From the NCBI RefSeq assembly GCF_020742175.1, contig NZ_DYXM01000106.1, forward strand, positions 1-46,912: a stretch of 46,912 nt of DNA. The letters are read 5' to 3'. The notes below the pieces were generated by a model. The model saw nothing but the letters and a program-made list of their open reading frames with translations, was not told the origin of the DNA and did not search any database. Position numbers and translations under genes: made by a program. Below are positions 7,183-15,919 of the stretch, piece after piece. Position 1 is the stretch's first letter, and each line of letters starts with the position of its first letter. This stretch comes from Dietzia timorensis (GTDB lineage: Bacteria; Actinomycetota; Actinomycetes; Mycobacteriales; Mycobacteriaceae).

Positions 7183-10100
7183 ATGTCTAACTCTCGTGCC
7201 GCATCGGGTACCCCCTTCGATTCCCCACTTTTCGACGCAATGTCGTCGCGAGTACTCATCGGAGACGGTGCGATGGGCACGATGTTGCAGAACGTCGATC
7301 TCAGCGTCGAGGACGACTTTCAGGGCCTTGAGGGATGCAACGAGATCCTTAATGTGACCCGGCCCGATGTCGTGGAGAACATTCACCGCGCGTTCTTCTC
7401 CGCCGGCGCGGACATGGTCGAAACCAATACGTTCGGCTGCAACTTGTCGAACCTCGGCGACTACGACATCGCCGACCGTATCGCCGAGCTCGCCGAGGCC
7501 GGTGCGTCGATCGCCCGAAGGGTCGCCGATGAGATGGGGCCGAGCGAAGACGGAGTGCCGCGCATGGTGCTCGGTTCGCTTGGGCCGGGCACGAAGCTGC
7601 CCTCCCTGGGACAGTCGACATACGAGGAGATGCGAGATGCGTACGCCGAGGCCGGACGCGGCTTAGCTCTCGGCGGGATCGACGCGTTCCTGGTCGAGAC
7701 GTCGCAGGATCTCCTGCAGGTCAAGGCTGCGGTCGTGGGCATCCAGCAGGGCATGGAACAGGCCGGTCGCCGCATCCCGATCATCTCGCACGTGACCATC
7801 GAGACCACGGGCACCATGCTGCTCGGCTCCGAGATCGGCGCAGCGCTCAACGCGCTCGAGCCCCTCGGTATCGACATGATCGGCCTCAACTGCGCCACGG
7901 GCCCGGCCGAAATGGTCGAGCACCTGCGCTACCTCTCCCAGCACGCCCGAATCCCCGTGTCGGTCATGCCGAATGCCGGGCTTCCCGAGCTGGGCAAGAA
8001 CGGCGCCGTCTACCCCCTCGGGCCCGAGAAGTTCGCCCCGGCGGTGGCCGATTTCGTCTCCGACTTCGGCCTGTCCATGGTCGGTGGCTGCTGCGGCACC
8101 ACCCCTGAGCACATCACCCAGCTGCGCGACGAGGTGTCGAAGCGGGAACAGGCAACACGCGAACCGGTCCTGGTCAACGGACTGTCGTCGCTGTATTCGG
8201 TCGAACCATTCCGACAGGATGCCGGGATCCTGATGATCGGCGAGCGGACCAACGCGAACGGTTCGAAGCGCTTCCGCAATGCGATGCTCGATGTCGACTG
8301 GGGCACCTGCATGGAGATCGCCAAGGAGCAGATGCGCGATGGCGCGCAGATGGTCGATCTCTGCGTCGACTACGTCGGCCGCGACGGCGCACAGGACATG
8401 GCCGAGCTCGCGGGCCGGCTGGCTACCGCATCGACGTTGCCGATCATGATCGACTCCACCGAGCCGGCGGTCATCGAGGCGGGCCTCGAACGTCTGGGCG
8501 GACGCTGCGCGGTCAACTCGGTCAACTACGAAGACGGCGATGGCCCCGATTCTCGCTTCGTCAAGATCATGCAGCTGGTGCGGAAGCACGGCGCCGCCGT
8601 CGTCGGTCTCACGATCGACGAGGAGGGCCAGGCGCGCACCGCGGAGCACAAGGTCCACATCGCCGAGCGGATCATCACCGACCTCACCGAGAACTGGGGG
8701 ATGGCCGAAGAAGACATCATCATCGACTGCCTCACGTTCCCAATCTCCACCGGCCAGGAGGAAACGCGTCGCGATGGCATCGAGACGATCGAGGCGATCC
8801 GTCAGCTCACCGAGGCGCACCCGAAGGTGCACACCACTCTGGGCCTGTCGAATATCTCCTTCGGTCTCAACCCTGCCGCACGGCAGGTGCTCAACTCGGT
8901 GTTCCTCGCCGAGTGCGTGAAGGCGGGCCTCGACTCGGCGATCGCCCACTCGTCGAAGATCCTGCCGATGAGCAAGATCGACGAGCGCCCCCGCGAGGTC
9001 GCCCTCGACATGGTCTACAACCGCCGCTCGGAGGACTACGATCCGCTCTCGACGTTCATGGAGCTGTTCGAGGGCGTGTCCGCCGCCGGCGCAAAAGATG
9101 CGCGTGCCGCCGAGCTTGCCGCGATGCCGCTGTTCGAACGCCTTTCCGCGCGCATCGTCGATGGTGAGCGCAAGGGGCTGGAAGAAGACCTCGACGAGGC
9201 GATGAAGGAAATCCCGCCGCTGGAGATCATCAACACGCACCTGCTCGGCGGGATGAAGACGGTCGGCGAGCTCTTCGGCTCGGGCCAGATGCAGTTGCCG
9301 TTCGTCCTGCAGTCCGCGGAGACCATGAAGGCCGCCGTCGCCCATCTGGAGCCGCACATGGAAGCCTCCGACGATGACGGCAAGGGCAAGATCGTTCTCG
9401 CGACCGTCAAGGGCGATGTGCACGATATCGGCAAGAACCTCGTGGACATCATCTTGTCGAACAACGGCTACGACGTAGTCAACATCGGCATCAAGAAGCC
9501 GATCGCCGAGATCCTCACCGCCGCGGAGGACAATCGCGCCGACGTCATCGGAATGTCGGGGCTTCTCGTGAAGTCGACCGTGGTGATGAAGGACAACCTT
9601 TCGGAGATGAACTCGAAGGGTGTGGCAGGTCAGTTCCCCGTGCTCCTCGGTGGTGCTGCCCTCACGCGAACCTACGTCGAGGGCGACCTCCAGGAGCTGT
9701 ATGACGGCGAGGTGTTCTACGCCCGCGACGCGTTCGAAGGCCTCCGGCTCATGGACGACGTGATGCAGGCCAAGAGGTCGGGTAACCCCGTCGCCCAATC
9801 GGCGGAGGCCGCAGCCAAGGCGGCCGAGCGAAAGGCACGCCGCGAACGAAGCGAGCGCATCGCCGCAAAGCGCAAGGCCAACGAGACTCCCGTGGAGGTT
9901 CCCGAACGCTCGGACGTGGCCGTCGACGTTCCGCTGGCGACCCCGCCGTTCTGGGGCACGCGAATCGCCAAGGGGATCAGCGTCAACGACTACCTCGACC
10001 ACCTCGACCAGCGCGCGCTGTTCATGGGCCAATGGGGCCTGCGCGGTGTGCGCGGTGGGGAAGGGCCGTCGTACGACGATCTCGTGGCTTCCGAGGGGCG

Positions 10101-10764
10101 TCCGCGTCTGCGCGAGTGGATCGACCGCTTGACCACCGAGGGCATTCTCGCGCATGCCGCGGTCGTCTACGGCTACTTCCCGGCGGTCTCCGAGGGCGAC
10201 GATGTTCTGATCCTCAGCGATCCCCACCCTGACGCCGAGGTGTTGCGCCGGATGAGCTTCCCGCGACAGCAGCGGTCACGGTTCCTGTGCGTCTCGGACT
10301 TCATCTGTTCCCGCGAACGGGCCAAGGAGCTCGGCCAGGTGGACGTTTTGCCGCTGCAGCTGGTCACGATGGGACGGCCGATCGCCGATTTCGCAAACCA
10401 GCTGTTCGCCGCGAACGAGTACCGCGACTACCTGGAGGTTCACGGCATCGGCGTGCAGCTGACCGAGGCGCTCGCCGAATACTGGCACCATCGCGTTCGC
10501 GACGAACTCCGTCTACCGGACGGTGCCGTGTCGGACGAGGACTCCGAGGACATCAACGAGTTCTTCAACCTCAAGTACCGCGGAGCCCGCTACTCCTTCG
10601 GCTACGGCGCTTGCCCGGATCTCGAGTACCGCAACGACATGGTCGAGCTGCTCGACGCAGGGCGAATCGGTGTCGAGATCTCCGAGGAACTCCAGCTCCA
10701 CCCAGAGCAGTCGACCGACGCTTTCGTGCTGTACCACCCTGAGGCGAAGTACTTCAATGTGTAG
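7183..10764 (+). CDS. metH: Cobalamin-dependent methionine synthase MetH
   Basis: A 1193-residue cytosolic enzyme that transfers a methyl group from methyltetrahydrofolate through cobalamin to homocysteine. Domains in order: homocysteine-binding (about 1-320; GDGAMGTML start, zinc cysteines in VGGCCGTTPEH), pterin-binding (about 345-620; IGERTNANGSKRFR), B12 cap (about 650-730), B12-binding Rossmann domain with the cobalt-ligand motif DVHDIGKN (about residue 746), and the C-terminal reactivation domain that binds S-adenosylmethionine (about 900-1193, with GARYSFGYGACPD and a final YHPEAKYFNV). A lysine/arginine-rich linker (about 865-905) precedes the last domain. Full length and intact. It is the obvious consumer of the cobalamin made by the cob genes at the far end of the window. 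Confidence 0.97.
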   Translation: MSNSRAASGTPFDSPLFDAMSSRVLIGDGAMGTMLQNVDLSVEDDFQGLEGCNEILNVTRPDVVENIHRAFFSAGADMVETNTFGCNLSNLGDYDIADRIAELAEAGASIARRVADEMGPSEDGVPRMVLGSLGPGTKLPSLGQSTYEEMRDAYAEAGRGLALGGIDAFLVETSQDLLQVKAAVVGIQQGMEQAGRRIPIISHVTIETTGTMLLGSEIGAALNALEPLGIDMIGLNCATGPAEMVEHLRYLSQHARIPVSVMPNAGLPELGKNGAVYPLGPEKFAPAVADFVSDFGLSMVGGCCGTTPEHITQLRDEVSKREQATREPVLVNGLSSLYSVEPFRQDAGILMIGERTNANGSKRFRNAMLDVDWGTCMEIAKEQMRDGAQMVDLCVDYVGRDGAQDMAELAGRLATASTLPIMIDSTEPAVIEAGLERLGGRCAVNSVNYEDGDGPDSRFVKIMQLVRKHGAAVVGLTIDEEGQARTAEHKVHIAERIITDLTENWGMAEEDIIIDCLTFPISTGQEETRRDGIETIEAIRQLTEAHPKVHTTLGLSNISFGLNPAARQVLNSVFLAECVKAGLDSAIAHSSKILPMSKIDERPREVALDMVYNRRSEDYDPLSTFMELFEGVSAAGAKDARAAELAAMPLFERLSARIVDGERKGLEEDLDEAMKEIPPLEIINTHLLGGMKTVGELFGSGQMQLPFVLQSAETMKAAVAHLEPHMEASDDDGKGKIVLATVKGDVHDIGKNLVDIILSNNGYDVVNIGIKKPIAEILTAAEDNRADVIGMSGLLVKSTVVMKDNLSEMNSKGVAGQFPVLLGGAALTRTYVEGDLQELYDGEVFYARDAFEGLRLMDDVMQAKRSGNPVAQSAEAAAKAAERKARRERSERIAAKRKANETPVEVPERSDVAVDVPLATPPFWGTRIAKGISVNDYLDHLDQRALFMGQWGLRGVRGGEGPSYDDLVASEGRPRLREWIDRLTTEGILAHAAVVYGYFPAVSEGDDVLILSDPHPDAEVLRRMSFPRQQRSRFLCVSDFICSRERAKELGQVDVLPLQLVTMGRPIADFANQLFAANEYRDYLEVHGIGVQLTEALAEYWHHRVRDELRLPDGAVSDEDSEDINEFFNLKYRGARYSFGYGACPDLEYRNDMVELLDAGRIGVEISEELQLHPEQSTDAFVLYHPEAKYFNV

Positions 10765-10778
10765 CTCGAATACGTCCA

Positions 10779-10811
10779 TTGACTGATAAACCCACCACCG
10801 CACACTAAAAT
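10779..10811 (+). promoter_or_regulatory. TetR gene promoter (TTGACT ... TAAAAT), leaderless
   Basis: TAAAAT at 10806-10811 ends 7 bases before the ATG at 10819. TTGACT at 10779-10784 is a good -35 sequence, but the 21-base spacer is long. No ribosome binding site is present. Confidence 0.5.
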
Positions 10812-10818
10812 CGACACC

Positions 10819-11529
10819 ATGCCAGAACGTTCCCGTGTGACACGGCAGAAACTGCTCGTTTCGGGCCGCCGCCATTTCGCCGAAGAAGGCTGGATGACGG
10901 CGCGCATTCGCGACATCGTCGCGGACGCGAAGCAGTCCAACGATTCCGCGATCAATTACCACTTCGGTTCGCGGGCCGGGCTGCTTCGCGCGATCCTGCG
11001 CATCGGCATCGAAGCGATGGAGGAACAGCGTCAAAACGAGATCGACGCGCTCGCGGAAAAGGGCATCAAGGTCGACAAGACCCTTGATGTGTCAACCTTG
11101 TCCACGCTGGTCATCAGGCCGGTCGCGGACGTCCTGCGTTATCACGAGGGCGTGGAGTTCATTCGCATCGTCGGGCAGATAGGCCCGTACACGCGGGTGC
11201 AGAGTGCCCTACAAAATGAGGTCATGCAGGACACCCTGCTGCTCATGGAGGTCGAGCTCCTCGTGGACTCGATCGCTCAGTCGATCGGCGAAACTCCCGG
11301 GCGCTACCGGATTCACAACTTCCTAATCGCGCTCATCGCGATTCTCTCCGCGCGGGCCCTGGCTATTGCGGCGATTCGGCGCAAGAACACCTCGGACGAG
11401 GATTATTCGGCCGAGGAAATCGATGACTTGCTCGAGGAGTCGGGCCAGCTCCGCCACGATCAATTCGTCGAGGAAGTCGTGTCCACGCTGTCGGCCGGGC
11501 TGGCCTCGGGAATCCCGAGCAATAGTTAG
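10819..11529 (+). CDS. TetR family transcriptional regulator
   Basis: A 236-residue one-component regulator. The N-terminal helix-turn-helix is typical of TetR: RQKLLVSGRRHFAEEGW, then IRDIVADAKQSNDSAINYHFGSRAGLL (recognition helix and the YHFGSR turn). The C-terminal 170 residues form the all-helical ligand and dimer domain and are not recognisable to a subfamily. It lies 54 bases downstream of metH on the same strand but has its own leaderless promoter. It runs tail to tail into the dynamin-like operon, with stop codons overlapping in TTAG at 11526-11529. Whether it controls metH, the dynamin pair or itself cannot be told from the sequence. Confidence 0.9.
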   Translation: MPERSRVTRQKLLVSGRRHFAEEGWMTARIRDIVADAKQSNDSAINYHFGSRAGLLRAILRIGIEAMEEQRQNEIDALAEKGIKVDKTLDVSTLSTLVIRPVADVLRYHEGVEFIRIVGQIGPYTRVQSALQNEVMQDTLLLMEVELLVDSIAQSIGETPGRYRIHNFLIALIAILSARALAIAAIRRKNTSDEDYSAEEIDDLLEESGQLRHDQFVEEVVSTLSAGLASGIPSNS

Positions 11530-12944
11530 CGCCCGAGCCCCAGAGCATAAAGGTACTTCGACAACGCCGCGCGGGAATCGTCCTCGGCCGCGGAGATCCC
11601 GACGAATTGCAACTGCTGCATTCGTCCGAAAACGTCCTTGGCTGCGGCATCGATTTCGGCCGGATCCGCGTCCGCAGGCAATCCCACGGCCTCGGCCGGG
11701 TTCGAGGCGGACAGGGCACGTCTCGCCATGGCCGTCAGCGGGGACTGCGGTGAGGAGGCCACGAGACCGCGATACGAACGGAAAAGGGCGACCTTCACCA
11801 TCGCCGGCCGAGAGAAAAGCACGCCGAGGATATGGCGCACACGATCGCGGGCGGGATGGTGGATGGCCAGCTGCTCAAGCTCCCCGGTGATGCGGAGCGC
11901 GCGCTGCATGGCGGCGAAGGGGAGGAGCTCGCCGCGCAGGTAAGCGTCCAGCTCGCTCACGCCGGAAGACGCATCGAGCCACCCGGACAGTTCGGAGGCA
12001 CCCCGCGCGGCGCGTTCGATACCGTGGATCGTGCCGTACTCGCCGATAAGGTCGAGAATCATCTTGCGGTCCAGCGCGCTGAACACACCGTCATCGGTGC
12101 GTTCTAGCTCCTCGAGCACGTCCTCGTGCTCGAGTGCGCTGAGCTTGCCGAGTTGCCGCGAAATGTGTTCGGTGACCTGTCCCGTACGCGAGGCCTCAGC
12201 GAGGAGACCCGCAATGGGGATGACCGTGGAGACCAGCTCCTCCATGCGCCCCGACAACACACTCGAGTATTCGCGGGCGTGGGCCATCGGGTCTTTCGCA
12301 CCCATCGCGCCCTCGCCGAAAGAATCGGCGCGGGCGAGCACACCGACCACGTTGAGCGGCGTAAAGCCTAGGCGGGAGACGAAGTCTCGCTCGTGCGCCC
12401 GCGGCAGGCTCTCGAACACGAACACGGCGGCGTCAGCCTCGGTCGACGCCTGGCGCGTCTGGTCGTAGCCGGGCAGAAGTGCGCGCTTGGCGACCTCTTC
12501 ATTTTCGGCGGTGAGCGTGGCAAGCCCCGGGGTGTCGATGAGAGTCACGTCGGCGATGGCCCGGGAAGGCAGAAAACGATCCACGTAGGAGATGTCCTCC
12601 ACCGGCACCGGTAGCTGGGTGACGACGCCGGAGGCGTTCTGCGCGAGCAGCCGTTCCCCGCCGCGGGTGACAACCTCGGCGCGCGACGGCGCGCCGTTGT
12701 GGAACACGGTGACCGCGTTGGTGACCTCGAGCGCGCCTGTCGCGGCGATACGTTCACCGACAAGAGCGTTGACCAGGGTCGACTTACCGGCCTTGAGCCG
12801 CCCCACGATCACCACACGCGGCGGGGAGAACAGGATCTGACCCAGACGGTTGGCATGGTCGATGAGGTCGCCGCCGTAACCGGCGAGCGCGCGGAGCGCC
12901 TGATCCAGTTCGGCGGTGACGGGGTCCATGTTGGGCGCGGTCAC
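11526..12944 (-). CDS. Dynamin-like GTPase, IniC-like (second gene of the pair)
   Basis: A 472-residue bacterial dynamin-like protein. GTPase motifs: G1 GRLKAGKST, G3 DTPGLATL and a G4-like ARAD. The overall pattern resembles mycobacterial IniC, including VVIVGRLKAGKSTLVNALVGE and the helical C-terminal half. The start is GTG 12944, which overlaps the stop of the upstream partner as GTGA; an internal ATG at 12929 is possible. The gene is translationally coupled to the larger dynamin-like gene. Such paired proteins in bacteria remodel or repair membranes. In mycobacteria iniA and iniC respond to cell-wall stress. No transmembrane paddle is evident in this partner. Confidence 0.85.
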   Translation of the reverse strand: MTAPNMDPVTAELDQALRALAGYGGDLIDHANRLGQILFSPPRVVIVGRLKAGKSTLVNALVGERIAATGALEVTNAVTVFHNGAPSRAEVVTRGGERLLAQNASGVVTQLPVPVEDISYVDRFLPSRAIADVTLIDTPGLATLTAENEEVAKRALLPGYDQTRQASTEADAAVFVFESLPRAHERDFVSRLGFTPLNVVGVLARADSFGEGAMGAKDPMAHAREYSSVLSGRMEELVSTVIPIAGLLAEASRTGQVTEHISRQLGKLSALEHEDVLEELERTDDGVFSALDRKMILDLIGEYGTIHGIERAARGASELSGWLDASSGVSELDAYLRGELLPFAAMQRALRITGELEQLAIHHPARDRVRHILGVLFSRPAMVKVALFRSYRGLVASSPQSPLTAMARRALSASNPAEAVGLPADADPAEIDAAAKDVFGRMQQLQFVGISAAEDDSRAALSKYLYALGLGR

Positions 12945-14782
12945 AGTGCGTTCCTCTGTTCTTCGGGCAGCCCGGCGATCACGGCCTCCAGATAGTCGAT
13001 GTGCGAGGAAATGATCTTCGCGTTCTTGCGGAGCCGCTCGGACTGTCCTTTCCGGGAGCTTTCATCGGCGCGGACGGCGGACTGCGCAGCTTGCAGCCGG
13101 CTCTGGATATTGTCCTGTTCCCAACGCAGGTGGGCGCGGTAGCGAACGACCATCTCCGTGCGCGAGAGATTGATGAGTGTGTCGATTTCGCGGCCTGCGG
13201 CGATGCGCGCGCTGTTGCAGGACTCTCGCACCCATGTGTGCAGGTGTTGCTTGCCGTTGCGCATCGCTCGGTAGGCGAGGTTGATGGCGATCCAGCCGCC
13301 GCCGACGGCCACGGCCGGAAACGCCACCATGCTCAGGCCCACCGTGGCCAGTGCCGAGGAGCCGAGCGTGGCGAGGCCGGTGCCGCCGAGTATGCCGACG
13401 CTGATGACACTGGGGTCGATGAGGTTGTCGGTCTTCTTCCCGACCTCGCGGGAGGAATACTGCTGGGGGCCTGCGAGCCCGCGGATCGCGGCGTCAGCAA
13501 TCGCGAGCCACACATTCTGGTCCTCGAAGAGGCTGTCGCATTCGGACTTCAATGCAGCAGACATCGAATTGATTGCCTGCTCGATGGCCTTGTTGACGTC
13601 GGCCTCGATCTGCGCGGTGAACACCTGTGGCTTGCTGCGAAGAACGACGAGACCCGAGCGGTTGATCTCCTGCGTCCACTTTTCCTTGATCGATTCGAGT
13701 GCCAAGTCGAACTCACCGAGAACGCGCTGGCGCGCCACCGAGATGTTGCGGGAGAGGAACTGTTCCCATTCCTGCCCGTGATCGCGCAGCCCCTTGAGCT
13801 CTTCCTTACGGGTCTCCAATTCCTCGACGACCTGGGACGGTTGTTCCGTGGCACGGATCTGCTCGTCGACGGTCTCGGAAACCTTCTTGAGCGCGGCGAC
13901 GCCGACGTTGAGCGCGACCGCCCGCGACAGGGCGTCCGCGCTGCGTGCACGCTTGGCGATGAGTGTCCGCAGGGCCGCGATGCCGGAGGTCGACTCGATC
14001 TTCTCGCGACGTGCGACGTCATCCAGCAGGAGCGCGGACTGTGCGCGGAGGCTGGAGACCCCGAGAACGGGAACGTCCATTCCGGCGTATTCGCGGATGA
14101 GTCGACGGTTCTCCTCGACGATGGAATGCCAGCGGGTCAGGGCCTTGTCGATTTTCGACACGACGACGATGACCGAACCGACCGTTTGCGCGGCGCGCGT
14201 GAGGATGTCGATTTCCGGGGCGGTGATGGGCGTGGTCGCGTCGCACACCATGACCAGAATCCCGGCGCCTCGGGCCGAGGACAGGGCAAGGTCCACCGCG
14301 GCGTCGTCGAGGCCGCCGGCTCCGGGGGTGTCGACGAGGACGGCTCGCAGCTCCACCCCGCGGCCGATGTGGACGGTGGCGTGGGACGGCAGCTCGACGA
14401 TGTCGGCGGCATTGACGCGCGCGCCGGCAGTGGTCGACCAGTGACCGAGCTCGGCGAGGGCGTGAGACTCGGAATGATCGCCGAAGTGCAGGTCGATGCG
14501 CTCGGGCGACTCGGCGTCGACGGGAAGGACCTGGATCGGCATCGACGTGGACTCGTCGACGTCGGAGGGGAGGAGACCGGGACGGCCGACCAGCGCGTTG
14601 ACCAGCGAGCTCTTGCCGCGCTTGACCTCGCCGACCACGACGACGCTCGCTGTGGATTCGGTGGCGAAGAACTTGGATTCGATGAGGGAGGCCGCGTCGG
14701 TTTCCCCGTACTTGCGCAGAATGCCCGCACTGTTGCGCACATAATCGGTGAGCGATTTCCTCGCCGCTGCCGGTGCCGCCAC
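12941..14782 (-). CDS. Dynamin-like GTPase, IniA-like (first gene of the pair)
   Basis: A 613-residue dynamin-like GTPase. G1 is GEVKRGKSS (residues 51-59), G3 is DTPGAGG and G4 is SKID. Long helical regions follow the G domain. A strongly hydrophobic, glycine-rich segment near residues 470-515 (SVGILGGTGLATLGSSALAT and on to AVAVGGGWIAINL) probably inserts in the membrane as the paddle. The same layout occurs in mycobacterial IniA. The start is set at GTG 14782, with AAGGGAG 8 bases upstream; the frame is open to 14926 without a conserved sequence there. First gene of a two-gene operon. It shares a 187-base divergent region with the HAD gene. Confidence 0.85.
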   Translation of the reverse strand: MAAPAAARKSLTDYVRNSAGILRKYGETDAASLIESKFFATESTASVVVVGEVKRGKSSLVNALVGRPGLLPSDVDESTSMPIQVLPVDAESPERIDLHFGDHSESHALAELGHWSTTAGARVNAADIVELPSHATVHIGRGVELRAVLVDTPGAGGLDDAAVDLALSSARGAGILVMVCDATTPITAPEIDILTRAAQTVGSVIVVVSKIDKALTRWHSIVEENRRLIREYAGMDVPVLGVSSLRAQSALLLDDVARREKIESTSGIAALRTLIAKRARSADALSRAVALNVGVAALKKVSETVDEQIRATEQPSQVVEELETRKEELKGLRDHGQEWEQFLSRNISVARQRVLGEFDLALESIKEKWTQEINRSGLVVLRSKPQVFTAQIEADVNKAIEQAINSMSAALKSECDSLFEDQNVWLAIADAAIRGLAGPQQYSSREVGKKTDNLIDPSVISVGILGGTGLATLGSSALATVGLSMVAFPAVAVGGGWIAINLAYRAMRNGKQHLHTWVRESCNSARIAAGREIDTLINLSRTEMVVRYRAHLRWEQDNIQSRLQAAQSAVRADESSRKGQSERLRKNAKIISSHIDYLEAVIAGLPEEQRNAL

Positions 14783-14798
14783 GAAAGGCACTCCCTTC

Positions 14799-14814
14799 CG
14801 CTCCCGCGGGAGCG
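14799..14814. promoter_or_regulatory. 16-base perfect palindrome in the dynamin operon leader
   Basis: CGCTCCCGCGGGAGCG reads the same on both strands. It lies just upstream of the ribosome binding site of the IniA-like gene. It could be an operator, or a leader hairpin that hides the ribosome binding site. Confidence 0.4.
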
Positions 14815-14880
14815 ATTTACTCGTCCTGCGGCGAGAGTCGACCACGCCGAGACGCTGTATGTACGCACGTTCCACCAAGC

Positions 14881-14900
14881 ACCTTAATTGGCACCGACAA
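14881..14900 (-). promoter_or_regulatory. PafBC-like element TTGTCGGTG near a TAAGGT hexamer
   Basis: On the minus strand TTGTCGGTG (14900 down to 14892) matches the core of the mycobacterial RecA-independent damage motif TTGTCRGTG-N8-TANNNT that PafBC uses. A TAAGGT hexamer follows after 5 bases rather than 8. It lies about 100 bases upstream of the dynamin operon. The spacing mismatch makes it uncertain. Confidence 0.3.
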
Positions 14901-14955
14901 TCGAGTATCGCGCAGAGGTGCCCCAAGATCTAGTGCCGACAGGCCCTCGAACGCG

Positions 14956-14961
14956 TAGCGT
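14956..14961 (+). promoter_or_regulatory. -10 element TAGCGT, leaderless start of the HAD gene
   Basis: TAGCGT ends 8 bases before the GTG start at 14970. No ribosome binding site is visible. Confidence 0.45.
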
Positions 14962-14969
14962 GGGCGATT

Positions 14970-15650
14970 GTGACGACGCCGCACGCAGTATTTCTCGACA
15001 TGGATGGCACGCTCATCGACTCCGAAAAACTCTGGGATATCGCCGTCGGTGAGCTCAGCGAGGAGATGGGCCGCCGGGTGGACGACGAGACTCGTCGCCG
15101 GACGCTCGGCGCCTCGACGGAGACGTTCTTCGCCGTGCTGTCCGAATACACCGGTCACGCAGTCGATACCCCGGAGGAATTCGCGCGGCTCAAGGCCATC
15201 TTGCACACACGGGTCGCCGAGCTGTTCGCCACCGATCTCGAGTGGCGCCCGGGCGCGCAGGATCTTCTCGACGGGCTCGCGATACGGGGCGTGCCGCTGG
15301 CCCTCGTGACGAACACCGAGTCCGCGCTGATGGCCGCGCCCCTGGACGTCATCGGGAGATCCCGCTTCTCCGCCGTCATAACCGGGGACGCGGTGGCCAA
15401 TGCCAAACCGGCGCCGGATCCATATCTCGCCGCCGCGGAGGCGCTGTCGGTCGCGCCGGGGGATGCCGTCGCCATCGAGGATTCGGTGACCGGGGCGAGC
15501 GCCGCGGTATCCGCGGGGTGTCGCGTGCTCTACGTGCCGACCGAGCCGGAACAGCCGGACGTCGACGGCACGACTCGCAGGGACAGCCTCGTCGGTGTCG
15601 ACCTCGACGTGCTACTTGATTTCTCCCGTGTGGGAGAATTAAAGGCGTGA
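14970..15650 (+). CDS. HAD-superfamily phosphatase (beta-phosphoglucomutase/CbbY-like)
   Basis: A 226-residue haloacid-dehalogenase hydrolase. Motif I is DMDGTLID, with the nucleophile in the first Asp. Motif II is VTNTES, motif III is the lysine in NAKPAPDPY, and motif IV is AIEDSVTGASAA. The cap sits between motifs I and II (subclass with a small helical cap). The substrate is probably a sugar phosphate or another small phosphate ester, not determined. The start is GTG 14970, just after a TAGCGT -10. Its stop overlaps the hisE start as GTGA, so it is probably cotranscribed with hisE and hisG. A role as a histidinol-phosphate phosphatase is conceivable from context only. Confidence 0.88.
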   Translation: MTTPHAVFLDMDGTLIDSEKLWDIAVGELSEEMGRRVDDETRRRTLGASTETFFAVLSEYTGHAVDTPEEFARLKAILHTRVAELFATDLEWRPGAQDLLDGLAIRGVPLALVTNTESALMAAPLDVIGRSRFSAVITGDAVANAKPAPDPYLAAAEALSVAPGDAVAIEDSVTGASAAVSAGCRVLYVPTEPEQPDVDGTTRRDSLVGVDLDVLLDFSRVGELKA

Positions 15651-15910
15651 AATCCTTCGATTCTCTTTTCGCCGAACTCGCACAGCGCATCGCCGACCGC
15701 CCCGAGGATTCGGGCACCGTCGCCGCCTTCGACAAGGGCATTCATCACCTGGGCAAGAAGATCAACGAAGAGGCCGGGGAAGTGTGGATCGCCGCCGAGT
15801 ATCAGAGCGACGACGAACTATCCGAAGAGATTTCCCAGCTGCTTTATTGGACTCAGGTGATGATGCACAAGCGCGGCCTGAGCCTCGACGACGTCTACCG
15901 CTACCTGTAA
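15647..15910 (+). CDS. hisE: Phosphoribosyl-ATP pyrophosphatase HisE
   Basis: An 87-residue enzyme for the second step of histidine synthesis (phosphoribosyl-ATP to phosphoribosyl-AMP plus pyrophosphate). The MazG-type metal-binding helices are visible in GKKINEEAGEVWIAAEYQ and the conserved EEISQLLYWTQVMMHKRG, ending DDVYRYL. GTG start with GGGAGA at 15632-15637. The start overlaps the HAD stop (GTGA). hisG follows after 9 bases. The standalone form and the hisE-hisG pairing are usual in actinobacteria. Confidence 0.95.
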   Translation: MKSFDSLFAELAQRIADRPEDSGTVAAFDKGIHHLGKKINEEAGEVWIAAEYQSDDELSEEISQLLYWTQVMMHKRGLSLDDVYRYL

Positions 15911-15919
15911 GGAGAACGC

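Noticed and set aside
7663..10227. 854-residue open frame antisense to metH
   Set aside because: It lies entirely inside the metH coding sequence. Such long antisense frames are common in high-G+C genes, and the protein has no family-like motif.
13001..14887. 628-residue open frame opposite the IniA-like gene
   Set aside because: Shadow of the dynamin-like gene; composition is Arg/Asp/Gly-rich without motifs.
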